Shown in pieces: positions 25,465 to 34,024 of a DNA stretch of 64,000 nucleotides. The position numbers and the translations under genes were made by a program. The first letter of the stretch is position 1. The number at the start of each line of letters is the position of its first letter. The notes below the pieces were generated by a model. The model saw only the letters and a list, made by a program, of their open reading frames with translations. It did not search any database and was not told where the DNA came from. The DNA is from an uncultured Lachnospiraceae bacterium (GTDB lineage: Bacteria > Bacillota > Clostridia > Lachnospirales > Lachnospiraceae): the NCBI GenBank assembly GCA_934339135.1, contig CAKRHP010000006.1, positions 98,799 to 162,798 of the forward strand, given 5' to 3'.

Positions 25465-26232
25465 ATGACAAAATATGAATTTTTAGGAGATTTAAGCCGG
25501 TTACTGGCAGATCTTCCGGAGGAGGAACGCAAACAGGCGCTTCACTATTACGAAGATTATTTTGCCGATGCCGGAGAAGATAACGAACAGGATGTCCTGA
25601 AAGAGCTTGGCTCTCCGGAAGTAATTGCCGATCAGATCAAAAATGACGGCACTGAAGACATTTCCTACGGAGACAGTGCCGGTTTCCATGCGGCCGATGC
25701 ACCTCAGTTATACCGAACCGCTGAACACACACAGGATCACCACACACAGAACACTTCCGGTACCGAGGACGGCTGGCATAAAATGTCCGGCTCACAAAAT
25801 TCCAGTAATAACCGGCAGAAAAAATCCGGCTTTTTTGCCAAAATGGATCAATCAAATACTCTCATCATGATCATTGTCCTGATCGTCACCTCTCCAATCT
25901 GGGGATCCGTATTGATCAGTATTGCCGGCATCCTTTTGGGTATTGTGAGTGCCATCGTTGGTATTTTTGCTGCAATGATCTTTGGCGGTGCCGGATCAGC
26001 GATCGGAGGTGTCGCTACCATCGTTGGCGGAATCATCGGCATTATCGCCGGAAAGACTGCCGGAGGTATTCTTACCATTGGCGTTGGATGTCTTTTATTT
26101 GCGCTCGGCTCCGCATTCTGCTATCTGGGAATATTCCTTGTCATCCGATTATTCCCGTTGCTCTGGAAACAGCTCCAGCGTTTCTGGGACTGGATCACAG
26201 GAAAACTTACAGGAAAGGAGCAGTCTTATTAG
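25465..26232 (+). CDS. DUF1700 (HAAS-type) membrane protein
   Basis: The 255-residue protein repeats the architecture of 22441-23844: N-terminal helical domain (MTKYEFLGDLSRLLADLPE), a hydrophilic linker with His/Thr (about 70-130), and four Gly/Ile-rich membrane helices (about 135-240). The ATG at 25465 follows GAGGAG. The close match at both ends shows that the two cassettes are duplicates. Confidence 0.9.
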   Translation: MTKYEFLGDLSRLLADLPEEERKQALHYYEDYFADAGEDNEQDVLKELGSPEVIADQIKNDGTEDISYGDSAGFHAADAPQLYRTAEHTQDHHTQNTSGTEDGWHKMSGSQNSSNNRQKKSGFFAKMDQSNTLIMIIVLIVTSPIWGSVLISIAGILLGIVSAIVGIFAAMIFGGAGSAIGGVATIVGGIIGIIAGKTAGGILTIGVGCLLFALGSAFCYLGIFLVIRLFPLLWKQLQRFWDWITGKLTGKEQSY

Positions 26233-26245
26233 ACAAGTGTAAATT

Positions 26246-27196
26246 ATGAAAAAAAGAAATATATTTTTGATCATTTTATCCGGAATATTTTTGATCGGTA
26301 TAGTATGTATTATTGCAGGAATCATGATGGGAGGGACGCTTTTTTCCTTTCATATCAACCCGAAAACCTCATCGGAATCATATACGGAAAGGGGATCCAT
26401 GACTCTGTCTGATAAGGAAGCTTCACAGATCACAGGCTTCGACTTCGACTTTAAAGCTCAGGAGGTTGTGATCCGGTCCGGGGAATCCTATGGCATTGAA
26501 GCTAAAAATGATAATGAAAATAACCGCTATCATTCCTACATTAAGGACGGCGTCTGGCATGTGGAAACTCCTGATAATGCAAATGCCGATGTTACAGTCC
26601 TCGACCATACGATCCAGATTCCTTTTGGTCACAGGATCACGAATGACAGTCTCTATACGATCACCATCCCCTCCGATGTAACCTTTGATAAAGCGAATAT
26701 TTCCTTAGCGGCAGGGGCATGCCGTATCAATACACCTCTGATTGCCGGACAATCCACCATAAAAATCGGCGCCGGGGATTTAACGGCAAAGGAGTTGCAG
26801 GCGAAGACATTAACGATCAAGATTGGTGCCGGAGAAGGCATTATTGACAAGCTTCAGGTTACGGAACATTGCACCGCTAAGGTCGGTGTGGGAAATCTGG
26901 AACTCGGGGATAAGGCCTCCTCCTCTGATATCCATAATCTTGTCTCCAAAACAGCCATGGGAAATACCGAGATCACGGGAAAACTCACGGGAAACAGTAC
27001 ATTGAAATGTGCCACCGGGAATCTGGATCTGACACTGGCAGGTGCAAAAAGCAATTACAACTTTAATACGAGCACCACCATGGGAGACATTACCTTCAAA
27101 AAGGATTCCCAGCCAGAAAACAGTTCCTCAGAAAATTATGGAGACGTAACCCTCAAATGCAGCATGGGAGCAATTACGGTGGACTTTATGAACTGA
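26246..27196 (+). CDS. DUF4097-type anchored beta-solenoid protein
   Basis: The 316-residue protein has one N-terminal membrane helix (about 5-30) and an external repetitive beta domain with recurring GAGD/GAGE turns (TIKIGAGDLTAKEL, TIKIGAGEGIIDKL, TAKVGVGNLELGD). It is a paralogue of 23889-24803, 13 bases after the DUF1700 gene, and closes the second cassette. Confidence 0.9.
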   Translation: MKKRNIFLIILSGIFLIGIVCIIAGIMMGGTLFSFHINPKTSSESYTERGSMTLSDKEASQITGFDFDFKAQEVVIRSGESYGIEAKNDNENNRYHSYIKDGVWHVETPDNANADVTVLDHTIQIPFGHRITNDSLYTITIPSDVTFDKANISLAAGACRINTPLIAGQSTIKIGAGDLTAKELQAKTLTIKIGAGEGIIDKLQVTEHCTAKVGVGNLELGDKASSSDIHNLVSKTAMGNTEITGKLTGNSTLKCATGNLDLTLAGAKSNYNFNTSTTMGDITFKKDSQPENSSSENYGDVTLKCSMGAITVDFMN

Positions 27197-27216
27197 CGAA
27201 AATTTCACATATCAAT

Positions 27217-27256
27217 AAAAAGGAACTGATACCCATTCATGTACCGGTTCCTTTTT
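27217..27256. terminator. bidirectional terminator after the second PadR cassette and trmL
   Basis: AAAAAGGAAC (27217-27226) and GTTCCTTTTT (27247-27256) form a perfect 10-bp stem with a 20-base loop, with A and T runs in both directions. Confidence 0.8.
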
Positions 27257-27311
27257 CGCATTCCTGTCATTTACATTTATTACTACATTCTCTTTGCTGC
27301 TTGATTTCTTA

Positions 27312-27821
27312 TTACTGCTCGCTGTGCCAATGCAGCCGGTGAAGCTGTCCATCCCTCTCCGCTTCCAGAAAGCTGTTCTGCCGCAATGCCTCGTACAACA
27401 CGATCGCAACGGAATTGGAAAGATTCAGGGAACGGATATTGTGATTCATCGGGATACGGATGGCATTTTTCTCGTTGTCCACAAGAATCTCCTCCGGTAT
27501 GCCGGCACTTTCCTTTCCAAACATAATATAGGCATCATTAGGATATGATACGTCCACATAGGTTTGATGTGCCTTTGTGGTAGCCATAAACATATTGCCC
27601 ACAGCCTTTGGATTCTTCTCCAGGAAATCCTCGTAGCAGTCATAAACCGTGACATCCAGCTTATCCCAGTAATCCATTCCGGCTCTTTTGAGCATTTTAT
27701 CACTGATCTGAAACCCCAGAGGCTCGATCAGATGAAGTCTGGAGCCGGTCGCACAGCATGTTCGGCCGATATTTCCGGTATTGGCCGGTATCTCCGGCTC
27801 AAGAAGTACAATATTTATCAT
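27312..27821 (-). CDS. trmL: tRNA (cytidine/uridine-34-2'-O)-methyltransferase TrmL
   Basis: This 169-residue SPOUT methyltransferase modifies the wobble ribose of tRNA-Leu. It shows PEIPANTGNIGRTC near the N-terminus, then MFGKESAGIPEEI, and the knotted SAM site IPMNHNIRSLNLSNSVAIVLYEALRQ. Length and motifs fit TrmL. GAGGAAATGC precedes the ATG. Confidence 0.94.
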   Translation of the reverse strand: MINIVLLEPEIPANTGNIGRTCCATGSRLHLIEPLGFQISDKMLKRAGMDYWDKLDVTVYDCYEDFLEKNPKAVGNMFMATTKAHQTYVDVSYPNDAYIMFGKESAGIPEEILVDNEKNAIRIPMNHNIRSLNLSNSVAIVLYEALRQNSFLEAERDGQLHRLHWHSEQ

Positions 27822-27854
27822 GCATTTCCTCTTTTCTAAGCAGCCACTCCGATA

Positions 27855-29018
27855 CTACTTTCTATGTCTTTCGATAAACCGCTCGATACGCTCCAATGCA
27901 ACCTTCAGATCGTCGATGGAATACGCATAGGAGATACGAAGAAATCCTTCTCCGCAGCGGCCAAATGCAGTCCCCGGTACAACGGCAACCTTCTCCTCCT
28001 CTAAAAGCTTTGTGGCAAATTCATCGGATGTCATTCCAAACTCTTTGATACTTGGGAATACATAAAATGCACCAAACGGTTCAAAACATTTCAACCCCAT
28101 ATCGCGGAATGCTTTCATCAGGAAGTTTCTGCGCTGATTGTATGCTGTTCTCATACGTTCTACATCATCATCCCCATCACGTACGGCACTGACAGCTGCA
28201 TACTGGCTCAGAGTAGGGGCACACATGATCGCAAACTGATGGATCTTAAGCATCTGCTTGATGATCGGCTTCGGTCCGCAGGCATAACCCAGACGCCATC
28301 CGGTCATGGCATAGGACTTGGAAAATCCATTGATCACAATGGTTCTCTCCTGCATCCCCGGCAAAGATGCAATAGATACATGATCTCCGCTATAGGTCAG
28401 CTCCGAATAGATCTCATCTGAGATCACATAAAGATCATGCTCTCTGACCACTTCTGCGATATCCTCCAGATCCTCTCTGGTCATAATGGCACCTGTTGGA
28501 TTGTTGGGAAATGGCATGATCAGGATCTTGGTCCTGTCTGTGATCGCATCCAGAAGCTGCTGCTTCTTCAGCTTAAACTCATCCTCTTCCTTTAACTCAA
28601 TGATTTTTGGCACACCGTCTGCCAGAACGATACACGGTTCGTATGATACATAACTTGGCTGCGGCAGAAGAACCTCGTCTCCCGGATCAAGCATGGCACG
28701 AAGAGCCCCGTCAATGGCTTCACTGCCGCCTACGGTCAGATAAATCTCTCCTGCAGGATCATAGGATAACCGGAAACGCCGTTTCAGATAATTGGCAATC
28801 TCCTCCTTCAGTTCCTTCAGACCGGCATTGGAGGTATAGAAGGTTCTTCCCTGCTCCAGGGAATAGATTCCCTCCTCGCGAATATGCCATGGTGTATCAA
28901 AATCCGGCTCTCCTACACCAAGAGAGATCGCATCCTTCATCTCACTCACGATGTCAAAAAATTTACGGATGCCGGAAGGCTCAATACTCTGTATTTTTTT
29001 AGATAATGGGTCTCTCAT
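27855..29018 (-). CDS. class I/II PLP-dependent aminotransferase
   Basis: This 387-residue fold-type I aminotransferase binds PLP through the Lys in NGFSKSYAMTGWRLGY. GEPDFDTP, FPNNPTGA and SDEIYSELTY are the expected substrate and cofactor motifs. The C-terminal RISYAYS contains the carboxylate-binding Arg. The substrate cannot be fixed; aromatic or aspartate/alanine donors are possible. Its start overlaps the end of the Lrp-type regulator gene by 4 bases, so the two are co-translated and the regulator probably controls it. Confidence 0.9.
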   Translation of the reverse strand: MRDPLSKKIQSIEPSGIRKFFDIVSEMKDAISLGVGEPDFDTPWHIREEGIYSLEQGRTFYTSNAGLKELKEEIANYLKRRFRLSYDPAGEIYLTVGGSEAIDGALRAMLDPGDEVLLPQPSYVSYEPCIVLADGVPKIIELKEEDEFKLKKQQLLDAITDRTKILIMPFPNNPTGAIMTREDLEDIAEVVREHDLYVISDEIYSELTYSGDHVSIASLPGMQERTIVINGFSKSYAMTGWRLGYACGPKPIIKQMLKIHQFAIMCAPTLSQYAAVSAVRDGDDDVERMRTAYNQRRNFLMKAFRDMGLKCFEPFGAFYVFPSIKEFGMTSDEFATKLLEEEKVAVVPGTAFGRCGEGFLRISYAYSIDDLKVALERIERFIERHRK

Positions 29019-29503
29019 GGGGTAATCAACATCCTTTCTGAATCGTGCTTTTCGTCGGTCATGATCAGACCGTGCTCTTTATACTTCTTAAGTACGAAGT
29101 ATGTCGCTGTACTTGTGATATACTCCAATGTGGAAAGTTTCTCCGTAACAAAACGGGAAACTTCCTTCATGCTCTTGCCCTGAATGACTACGGTCAGATC
29201 AAAACCGCCGGACATCAGATAAACACTCTCTACCTCTTCAAACTTATAGATACGCTCTGCTACTTTATTAAATCCCATGTCGCGCTGTGGTGTTACCTTT
29301 ACCTCGATCAGAGCGGTCACCTTCTCACAGTCTGTCTTATCCCAGTTGATCAGGGTCGGATAACCACAGATCACTTTGTTATCCTCCATCTCCTTGATCT
29401 CATGCTCAATGGTATCTGTTCCTGTATTTAACATAGCTGCCAGATCCTCTGTAGACCGGCGGCTGTTCATGCTGATGGCATCTAATATCTGTTTCTTGAT
29501 CAT
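29015..29503 (-). CDS. Lrp/AsnC-family transcriptional regulator
   Basis: This 162-residue protein has an N-terminal helix-turn-helix (KQILDAISMNSRRSTEDLAAML) and a C-terminal RAM-like ligand domain (VTALIEVKVTPQRDMG, VESVYLMSGGFDLTVVIQG). The ATG at 29503 follows AAAGG with good spacing; a GTG at 29512 is less likely. It is coupled to the aminotransferase gene and may sense its amino-acid substrate. Confidence 0.9.
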   Translation of the reverse strand: MIKKQILDAISMNSRRSTEDLAAMLNTGTDTIEHEIKEMEDNKVICGYPTLINWDKTDCEKVTALIEVKVTPQRDMGFNKVAERIYKFEEVESVYLMSGGFDLTVVIQGKSMKEVSRFVTEKLSTLEYITSTATYFVLKKYKEHGLIMTDEKHDSERMLITP

Positions 29504-29634
29504 ATTAATCACCTTTCCTTCCTAATGTTCTGCTGTCTCTCAACAGCAGTCACAATATTTTTCCACATCTATATACTGCATCTGCCCTATCCCTGCATAG
29601 TGCCAATGAGATTTCCTGTTAATTCATTTCTACA

Positions 29635-30621
29635 TTACTGATAAATCTTATAAAGCTGATCACTGCCTGCCGGCTCCAGAAAACGTGTCTCTTCCCCACT
29701 TCGGATGATCCGGTCATTGCCCTCTGTGGCTCTGCCGATAACGGCAGCCGGTATCCCCTGCTCTGCCAGCTCATCCACCAGTTTATTGCCATGGGGTGTT
29801 CCGATCAGCATACTTCCGCTGGAGATCAGCATGTATGGATTGATATCGTAAAACTCGCACAGCTCAATGGTTTCCTGCCGGATCGGTATCTTGTCCAGAT
29901 CAGCGATGATCCCTACGCCGGATGCCTCTCCTACTTCCCACAATGCACCGAATATGCCACCCTCCGTGACATCATGCATTGCCGTGACACCGGCATTTAC
30001 CGCGACTGCAGCCTCCGGTACCACAGAAATATATTCTCTCATGGCCGCGGCAGAATCGATGATCTGTTCCGGTATCCGGGTCAGCAGCTCCTCCCGCTTC
30101 TCCTCTGCAATAATGGAAGTACCTTCCAGCCCTGCCCATTTCGTCATGACAAGGTCATCCTCCGGATGAAGTCCGCCTGTTGAGACAAGTTTATCCTTTT
30201 TTACCTTTCCAACTCCGGTCACTGTAATAACCGGACGATTGACCACATCGGATATCTCCGTGTGTCCTCCCATTACCTCGATATGAAGACGGTTTGCCGC
30301 CAGTATGATCTCCTCCATAAGGTCATGAAGCTTTTTCTCGCGGGTCCGCGGCGGCAGGATCACACAGGTAAGGATCCCTACCGGCTCTGCACCACTGGAA
30401 GCCAGATCGTTCGCCGTAATATGTACCGCCAGAGTTCCCATTCCCTTGGATGCCCCCGTAATCGGATCTGTCGAAAAGACAAGCACCTCATCCTCTGCTG
30501 TCTCAATAGCAGAGCAGTCCTCACCTACTCCCGGATGTAATAATACCTCCGGACGAAGATGCTTGATCTGTTTAAATACTGCTCTTTTTAGTACATTCTC
30601 AGGTACCTTTCCTATCTCCAT
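29635..30621 (-). CDS. AIR-synthase-family (HypE-like) protein
   Basis: This 328-residue protein has the PurM/HypE/SelD fold: HPGVGEDCSAI, the ATP-binding FSTDPITGA, VHITANDLASSGAEPV, MGGHTEIS and ITVTGVG, and later MHDVTEGGIFGALWE. The C-terminal Cys that HypE uses for thiocarboxamide formation is absent (it ends YKIYQ). No NiFe hydrogenase genes are here. It is the stand-alone AIR-synthase type often found in clostridia, reaction unknown. The ATG at 30621 follows TAAGG. Confidence 0.82.
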   Translation of the reverse strand: MEIGKVPENVLKRAVFKQIKHLRPEVLLHPGVGEDCSAIETAEDEVLVFSTDPITGASKGMGTLAVHITANDLASSGAEPVGILTCVILPPRTREKKLHDLMEEIILAANRLHIEVMGGHTEISDVVNRPVITVTGVGKVKKDKLVSTGGLHPEDDLVMTKWAGLEGTSIIAEEKREELLTRIPEQIIDSAAAMREYISVVPEAAVAVNAGVTAMHDVTEGGIFGALWEVGEASGVGIIADLDKIPIRQETIELCEFYDINPYMLISSGSMLIGTPHGNKLVDELAEQGIPAAVIGRATEGNDRIIRSGEETRFLEPAGSDQLYKIYQ

Positions 30622-30709
30622 AATAACCTTACATTCCTTTCCCAATCCACAGGCATTGAACCGCCAACCCTCTGTTTTCATCCTTCAGCCCGGTAGCTTA
30701 AATTCCGTT

Positions 30710-32380
30710 TCATCTTACGACTGCCTTTCCACCGGTACTCTCCAATGTCTTCGCCGTATTATTTTTCTTTGTATTGTCTGCAGCATTTTTATTTGCCGAT
30801 GTATTTCCTGATGTGTTTGTCGTATTTTTCTTTGCACTATTTCCTGATGTACCGGAAGTATTTTTCCTCGCATTACTGCCGGATGCTTTACTTCCACTGC
30901 TCTGCGAACCTGTCGTAGATTTCGGGCCGGCACCGGACGTATCCTTTTTCTTAGATTTATCCGATGTCGATGCACTTGCTTCCGGACTTGCAGACCCCGG
31001 CGCAGGTGTAGCCGGCTGCTTTCCTACCGTCACATACTGTGGGGAAGCATTGTATGCGCTGGTATTGATCTGTACTTTATCTGTCTGTACGCCATTCACC
31101 TTAATAATCTTCCAGAGCTTTGCTTTATACCCCACATGCGCAGACTGTGTCACAGAACGATAGCTTGCAGGCAGGGTAGGATCCTCTGTCACAACCTCCT
31201 CACCCGGCTCGATCGTATCTGTAATCTCAGACTCAAAAGAAATCTCTCTTCCGGCTTCTCTGGTTTCATGACCATACACACGGAAGGATAAAATGCCACC
31301 GGATGCACTTCCCATAATGTAAATAGGATAATCGGTATTATTTTTAAATTTGAAATCCTTATAATCTCCTGAGATTGCCGCATCCCGTGAAACCGGAACA
31401 TATGCAACAACCATGGAATGCGGCGAACGCTCTACTACCTTGAGTTCCGCATTCAGCACGGCATTATAAAGAGTCGTTGACACCTGACAGACTCCTCCGC
31501 CAATCCCGGAAACCACCTTACCACTGGAATACTCCGGTGCTGCCTTATATCCATTGGCTTCCGTCCTGTCCTTGATGACTTTGATCGTGGAAAATGTTTC
31601 TCCCGGCTCCAGCACCGTTCCGTTAATCCTGCCTGCTGCCGTGGCAACATTGCTGGATCGCTCCACCTGATATGTTGCATAAGTTGTAGAATATTTTCCA
31701 AGCAGGTCCGTACACTGAGAGGCCTCCTCCTGTGTAAACTTCGGCTGAGTTACTTCGACATCCGCTTTTACTTCTATGGTATCCTTTTCTGCCGCTTTCT
31801 TATCTAAAAGTGCCTTCTTAACAACATCCAAGGTATTATCGATCTGTACTTCCTGCCCTTCCTTTGATTTCGTCGCTTTTAATGCACCGTTTTTGAATTT
31901 CAGGCGGGAATCCTTTGCCTTAATATCATAAACAGAGCATTTCGTCTCTATAAAGCGCTTTAATGTATCTTCATCAATCTCCGGCTCCAGTGCAATATCC
32001 TTCTCGCCCTTCTCCGCCTTGCGGATTTCCTGAAACTTCTCCCAGAGGTTTCCTTTCTTTCCGATCTGAAGCGCCTCTCCCGCGTAATCCTTCTCCGGAA
32101 TCGTAAGACCGGCATCCTGCGCCGTCACTTCGACCCGGTTGTCCTGTACCGACACCACCAGACGCTGTTGCTGTCTGTCGGTAATATAGGTCTCCACCTT
32201 TTTATGTGCCTGCTCCTTCGTGAGGCCTCCCACATCAATGGAACCAATGGATACCCCATCACAGATCTGTGTTTTATTGCCAAAATTATCCTTTGCAAAC
32301 AGTGTCACAATACCTGCGATCGCAACTACTGCAATACAGCCTGCCACAAAAACTGCTGTCAATGCTTTGTTTCTTTTCAT
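30710..32380 (-). CDS. VanW-family cell-wall protein
   Basis: The 556-residue protein has an N-terminal membrane helix (about 7-30), a peptidoglycan-binding-like domain (about 40-200), then the VanW core (about 255-370: VLEPGETFS, GGGVCQVSTTLYNAVLNA, HSMVVAYVPVSRDAAIS) and a G5-like domain (about 380-445). It ends in a Lys/Ser/Thr/Asn-rich low-complexity tail of about 100 residues. It probably acts in the wall. VanW proteins occur outside vancomycin clusters, and no van genes are nearby, so resistance is not implied. Confidence 0.88.
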   Translation of the reverse strand: MKRNKALTAVFVAGCIAVVAIAGIVTLFAKDNFGNKTQICDGVSIGSIDVGGLTKEQAHKKVETYITDRQQQRLVVSVQDNRVEVTAQDAGLTIPEKDYAGEALQIGKKGNLWEKFQEIRKAEKGEKDIALEPEIDEDTLKRFIETKCSVYDIKAKDSRLKFKNGALKATKSKEGQEVQIDNTLDVVKKALLDKKAAEKDTIEVKADVEVTQPKFTQEEASQCTDLLGKYSTTYATYQVERSSNVATAAGRINGTVLEPGETFSTIKVIKDRTEANGYKAAPEYSSGKVVSGIGGGVCQVSTTLYNAVLNAELKVVERSPHSMVVAYVPVSRDAAISGDYKDFKFKNNTDYPIYIMGSASGGILSFRVYGHETREAGREISFESEITDTIEPGEEVVTEDPTLPASYRSVTQSAHVGYKAKLWKIIKVNGVQTDKVQINTSAYNASPQYVTVGKQPATPAPGSASPEASASTSDKSKKKDTSGAGPKSTTGSQSSGSKASGSNARKNTSGTSGNSAKKNTTNTSGNTSANKNAADNTKKNNTAKTLESTGGKAVVR

Positions 32381-32421
32381 AATGTCGTCTCTTCCTTATT
32401 TTTGCTTATTACATTATTTTA

Positions 32422-32449
32422 ATCATATTATGGGCAAATCGCAAGTCAA
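32422..32449 (-). promoter_or_regulatory. promoter of the VanW gene
   Basis: TTGACT (32444-32449) and TATGAT (32422-32427) are 16 bases apart on the minus strand, about 40 bases before the start codon. Confidence 0.55.
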
Positions 32450-32558
32450 AGATTTTCCCCGTATTTGACAATTTTTCGTACATTATGTATATTGAAAAAG
32501 GGCAAAACCAGCGTTTTTCCCTTGCTCACACTGCGTTACGAGCATTTTCTATACACTG

Positions 32559-32584
32559 AAAAAAGCAGATGAAATACATCTGCT
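32559..32584 (-). terminator. terminator of the 34-residue membrane protein gene
   Basis: AGCAGATG (32564-32571) and CATCTGCT (32577-32584) form a perfect 8-bp stem; on the minus strand it runs into TTTTTT. It lies 20 bases past the stop of the small gene. Confidence 0.8.
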
Positions 32585-32602
32585 CATTTATCGCAAAAAC
32601 AT

Positions 32603-32707
32603 TTACCCTAAGTATCCGAGAACCATAGGAAGGACCATGGCTATTATGAGTAATATACAGATAACCATTGCAATTCTCTGCTGATTTTTTTTGTTAAAAA
32701 AGTTCAT
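32603..32707 (-). CDS. 34-residue single-helix membrane protein
   Basis: The reading frame starts MNFFNKKNQQRIAM, has one hydrophobic helix (IAMVICILLIIAMVLPMVL) and ends GYLG. GAAAGGAGTG is well placed before the ATG and a proper terminator follows, so it is almost certainly expressed. Size and layout (Lys/Gln-rich start, single helix, few residues outside) resemble the Prli42 type of small membrane protein, but that is only an analogy. It is divergent from the 32768 gene. Confidence 0.75.
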   Translation of the reverse strand: MNFFNKKNQQRIAMVICILLIIAMVLPMVLGYLG

Positions 32708-32767
32708 ACGACACTCCTTTCTTTGGCAATTCACATAGCTTACCCCATCACAGGAGGATGATATCTT

Positions 32768-33379
32768 ATGCCAATTATACTCATATTCTTTATTCTATTC
32801 ATAATCTGGGTCAACGTCAAGACCAAACGTGGCACTGAAAACAACTCCAAATGGGATACCGCTTACTGGGAAAAAGAACGAAAGGCCAACTTTGTCCGCA
32901 AAAAGGATATCAGCAATCTGGATTATATTATCATCTCCGAGGATGAGCTTCCCTTTTCCGATACCGCCGAGGGAGAAGAAAAGTACCGTCAGGATGAGGT
33001 ACGCCGTGCTCTCTCCTGTAAAAGTCTCAATCTATCCGGCATGAGTAATGCAGATATCAAGTTAAAGTACGGTACGGCTAATTTCCCCGAACTTTCCATG
33101 TACGATCAGAATTATATCCTGTTGATCCGCAATCTGGGACTGTGGGGCAGCTACCTCCACAAGAACTGCGAGGGACAGGATTCCCGTGCCAAAATAATTC
33201 TGGAACGTGCCGTTTCTCTGGGCAGCGATATTAAGGATACCTATGTTTCACTGGCAGAGATCTATCTTGCAGAGCATCATCCGGAAAAAGTTCAGGAACT
33301 GATCCGTCATGTGGAAGATTCCGATTTCGACTTAAAAACCTCTCTGCTCCGTGCACTTCATGAGCTTCTTCCGGACTAA
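32768..33379 (+). CDS. membrane-anchored protein with helical repeats, unknown function
   Basis: This 203-residue protein has an N-terminal membrane helix (residues 2-17) and a cytosolic body. The C-terminal third (RAKIILERAVSLG, DTYVSLAEIYLAEHHPEKVQELI) looks like two TPR-type helical hairpins. ACAGGAGG precedes the ATG. Its stop overlaps the stop of the convergent gene at 33376. Confidence 0.72.
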   Translation: MPIILIFFILFIIWVNVKTKRGTENNSKWDTAYWEKERKANFVRKKDISNLDYIIISEDELPFSDTAEGEEKYRQDEVRRALSCKSLNLSGMSNADIKLKYGTANFPELSMYDQNYILLIRNLGLWGSYLHKNCEGQDSRAKIILERAVSLGSDIKDTYVSLAEIYLAEHHPEKVQELIRHVEDSDFDLKTSLLRALHELLPD

Positions 33380-33699
33380 AATAATCCTTTATATGGATTG
33401 TCCCTCGCTTCATTCCATTCCGCGATACGATCCTCATAGCTCTGACAGATCCAGTCATAGGCTTCATCCAAACCATCCTCCGTATAAACAAAATCCTTTA
33501 CTGTCTTTTTCTCATCGGATGTTTTTTCAAAACAGAACGGCTCCGGCCAGATCGTCACACGAAGCACCGGATCCGCTTCTTCCTGCTCCGGATCCTTATA
33601 CTGCTCCAGCTGATAACGCATCCCCTGAAAACTTGCCTTTAACACGGCTTTTTTATTATAAAATGACTTAATATCGTAAATCGATTTTCTACTGTTCAT
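33376..33699 (-). CDS. small soluble protein of unknown function
   Basis: This 107-residue protein is rich in Tyr, Glu and aromatic residues, without membrane segments or recognised motifs (IYDIKSFYNKKAVLKASFQGMRY near the start, PYKGLF at the end). Its stop codon overlaps that of the convergent 32768-33379 gene by 4 bases, so no terminator lies between them. Confidence 0.7.
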   Translation of the reverse strand: MNSRKSIYDIKSFYNKKAVLKASFQGMRYQLEQYKDPEQEEADPVLRVTIWPEPFCFEKTSDEKKTVKDFVYTEDGLDEAYDWICQSYEDRIAEWNEARDNPYKGLF

Positions 33700-33823
33700 T
33701 TTTCACCATGCCTTTCCTATATTTATTCAAGAACTGCGCAGGCAATCCCGCTTCAATTCTCAGAGTTTTCCGTAAAACAAAAATCCCATAAAAGACATCT
33801 CTGTCAATTATGGGATCGGTTAG

Positions 33824-33894
33824 CAGGGGTGGAAGGAATCGAACCCTCCTCTGGAGTTTTGGAGACTCTTATTCTACCGATGAACTACACCCCT
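33824..33894 (-). tRNA. tRNA-Trp (anticodon CCA)
   Basis: The minus strand folds as a cloverleaf: acceptor AGGGGTG/CACCCCT, D-stem GTTC/GAAT, anticodon loop CTCCAAA with anticodon CCA, and T-arm GAGGG-TTCGATT-CCTTC. The discriminator is G. CCA is not encoded, so the end must be added after RNase Z cutting. Pair 27-43 of the anticodon stem appears as A-C, one mismatch. Confidence 0.93.
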
Positions 33895-34024
33895 GAATCG
33901 TAGTGGCAAATTCACACTGCCTGTCCAGTATACTATCCCATTTTGGTTTTGTCAAGAGATATTTTACAAAACTGCTATAAAATGATAAGATATAAGTATA
34001 TTTACAGATACTCAGGAGGAATGT

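Noticed and set aside
25501..25855. Antisense open frames inside the second DUF1700 gene
   Set aside because: They overlap a well-supported sense gene and have no start signals or recognisable protein pattern.
29635..30621. HypE as evidence of a NiFe-hydrogenase maturation locus
   Set aside because: The C-terminal Cys needed for HypE chemistry is missing and no hyp or NiFe structural genes are present.
30710..32380. VanW protein as a sign of vancomycin resistance
   Set aside because: VanW-type proteins are widespread outside van clusters, and no vanA/H/X or VanRS-like genes are adjacent.
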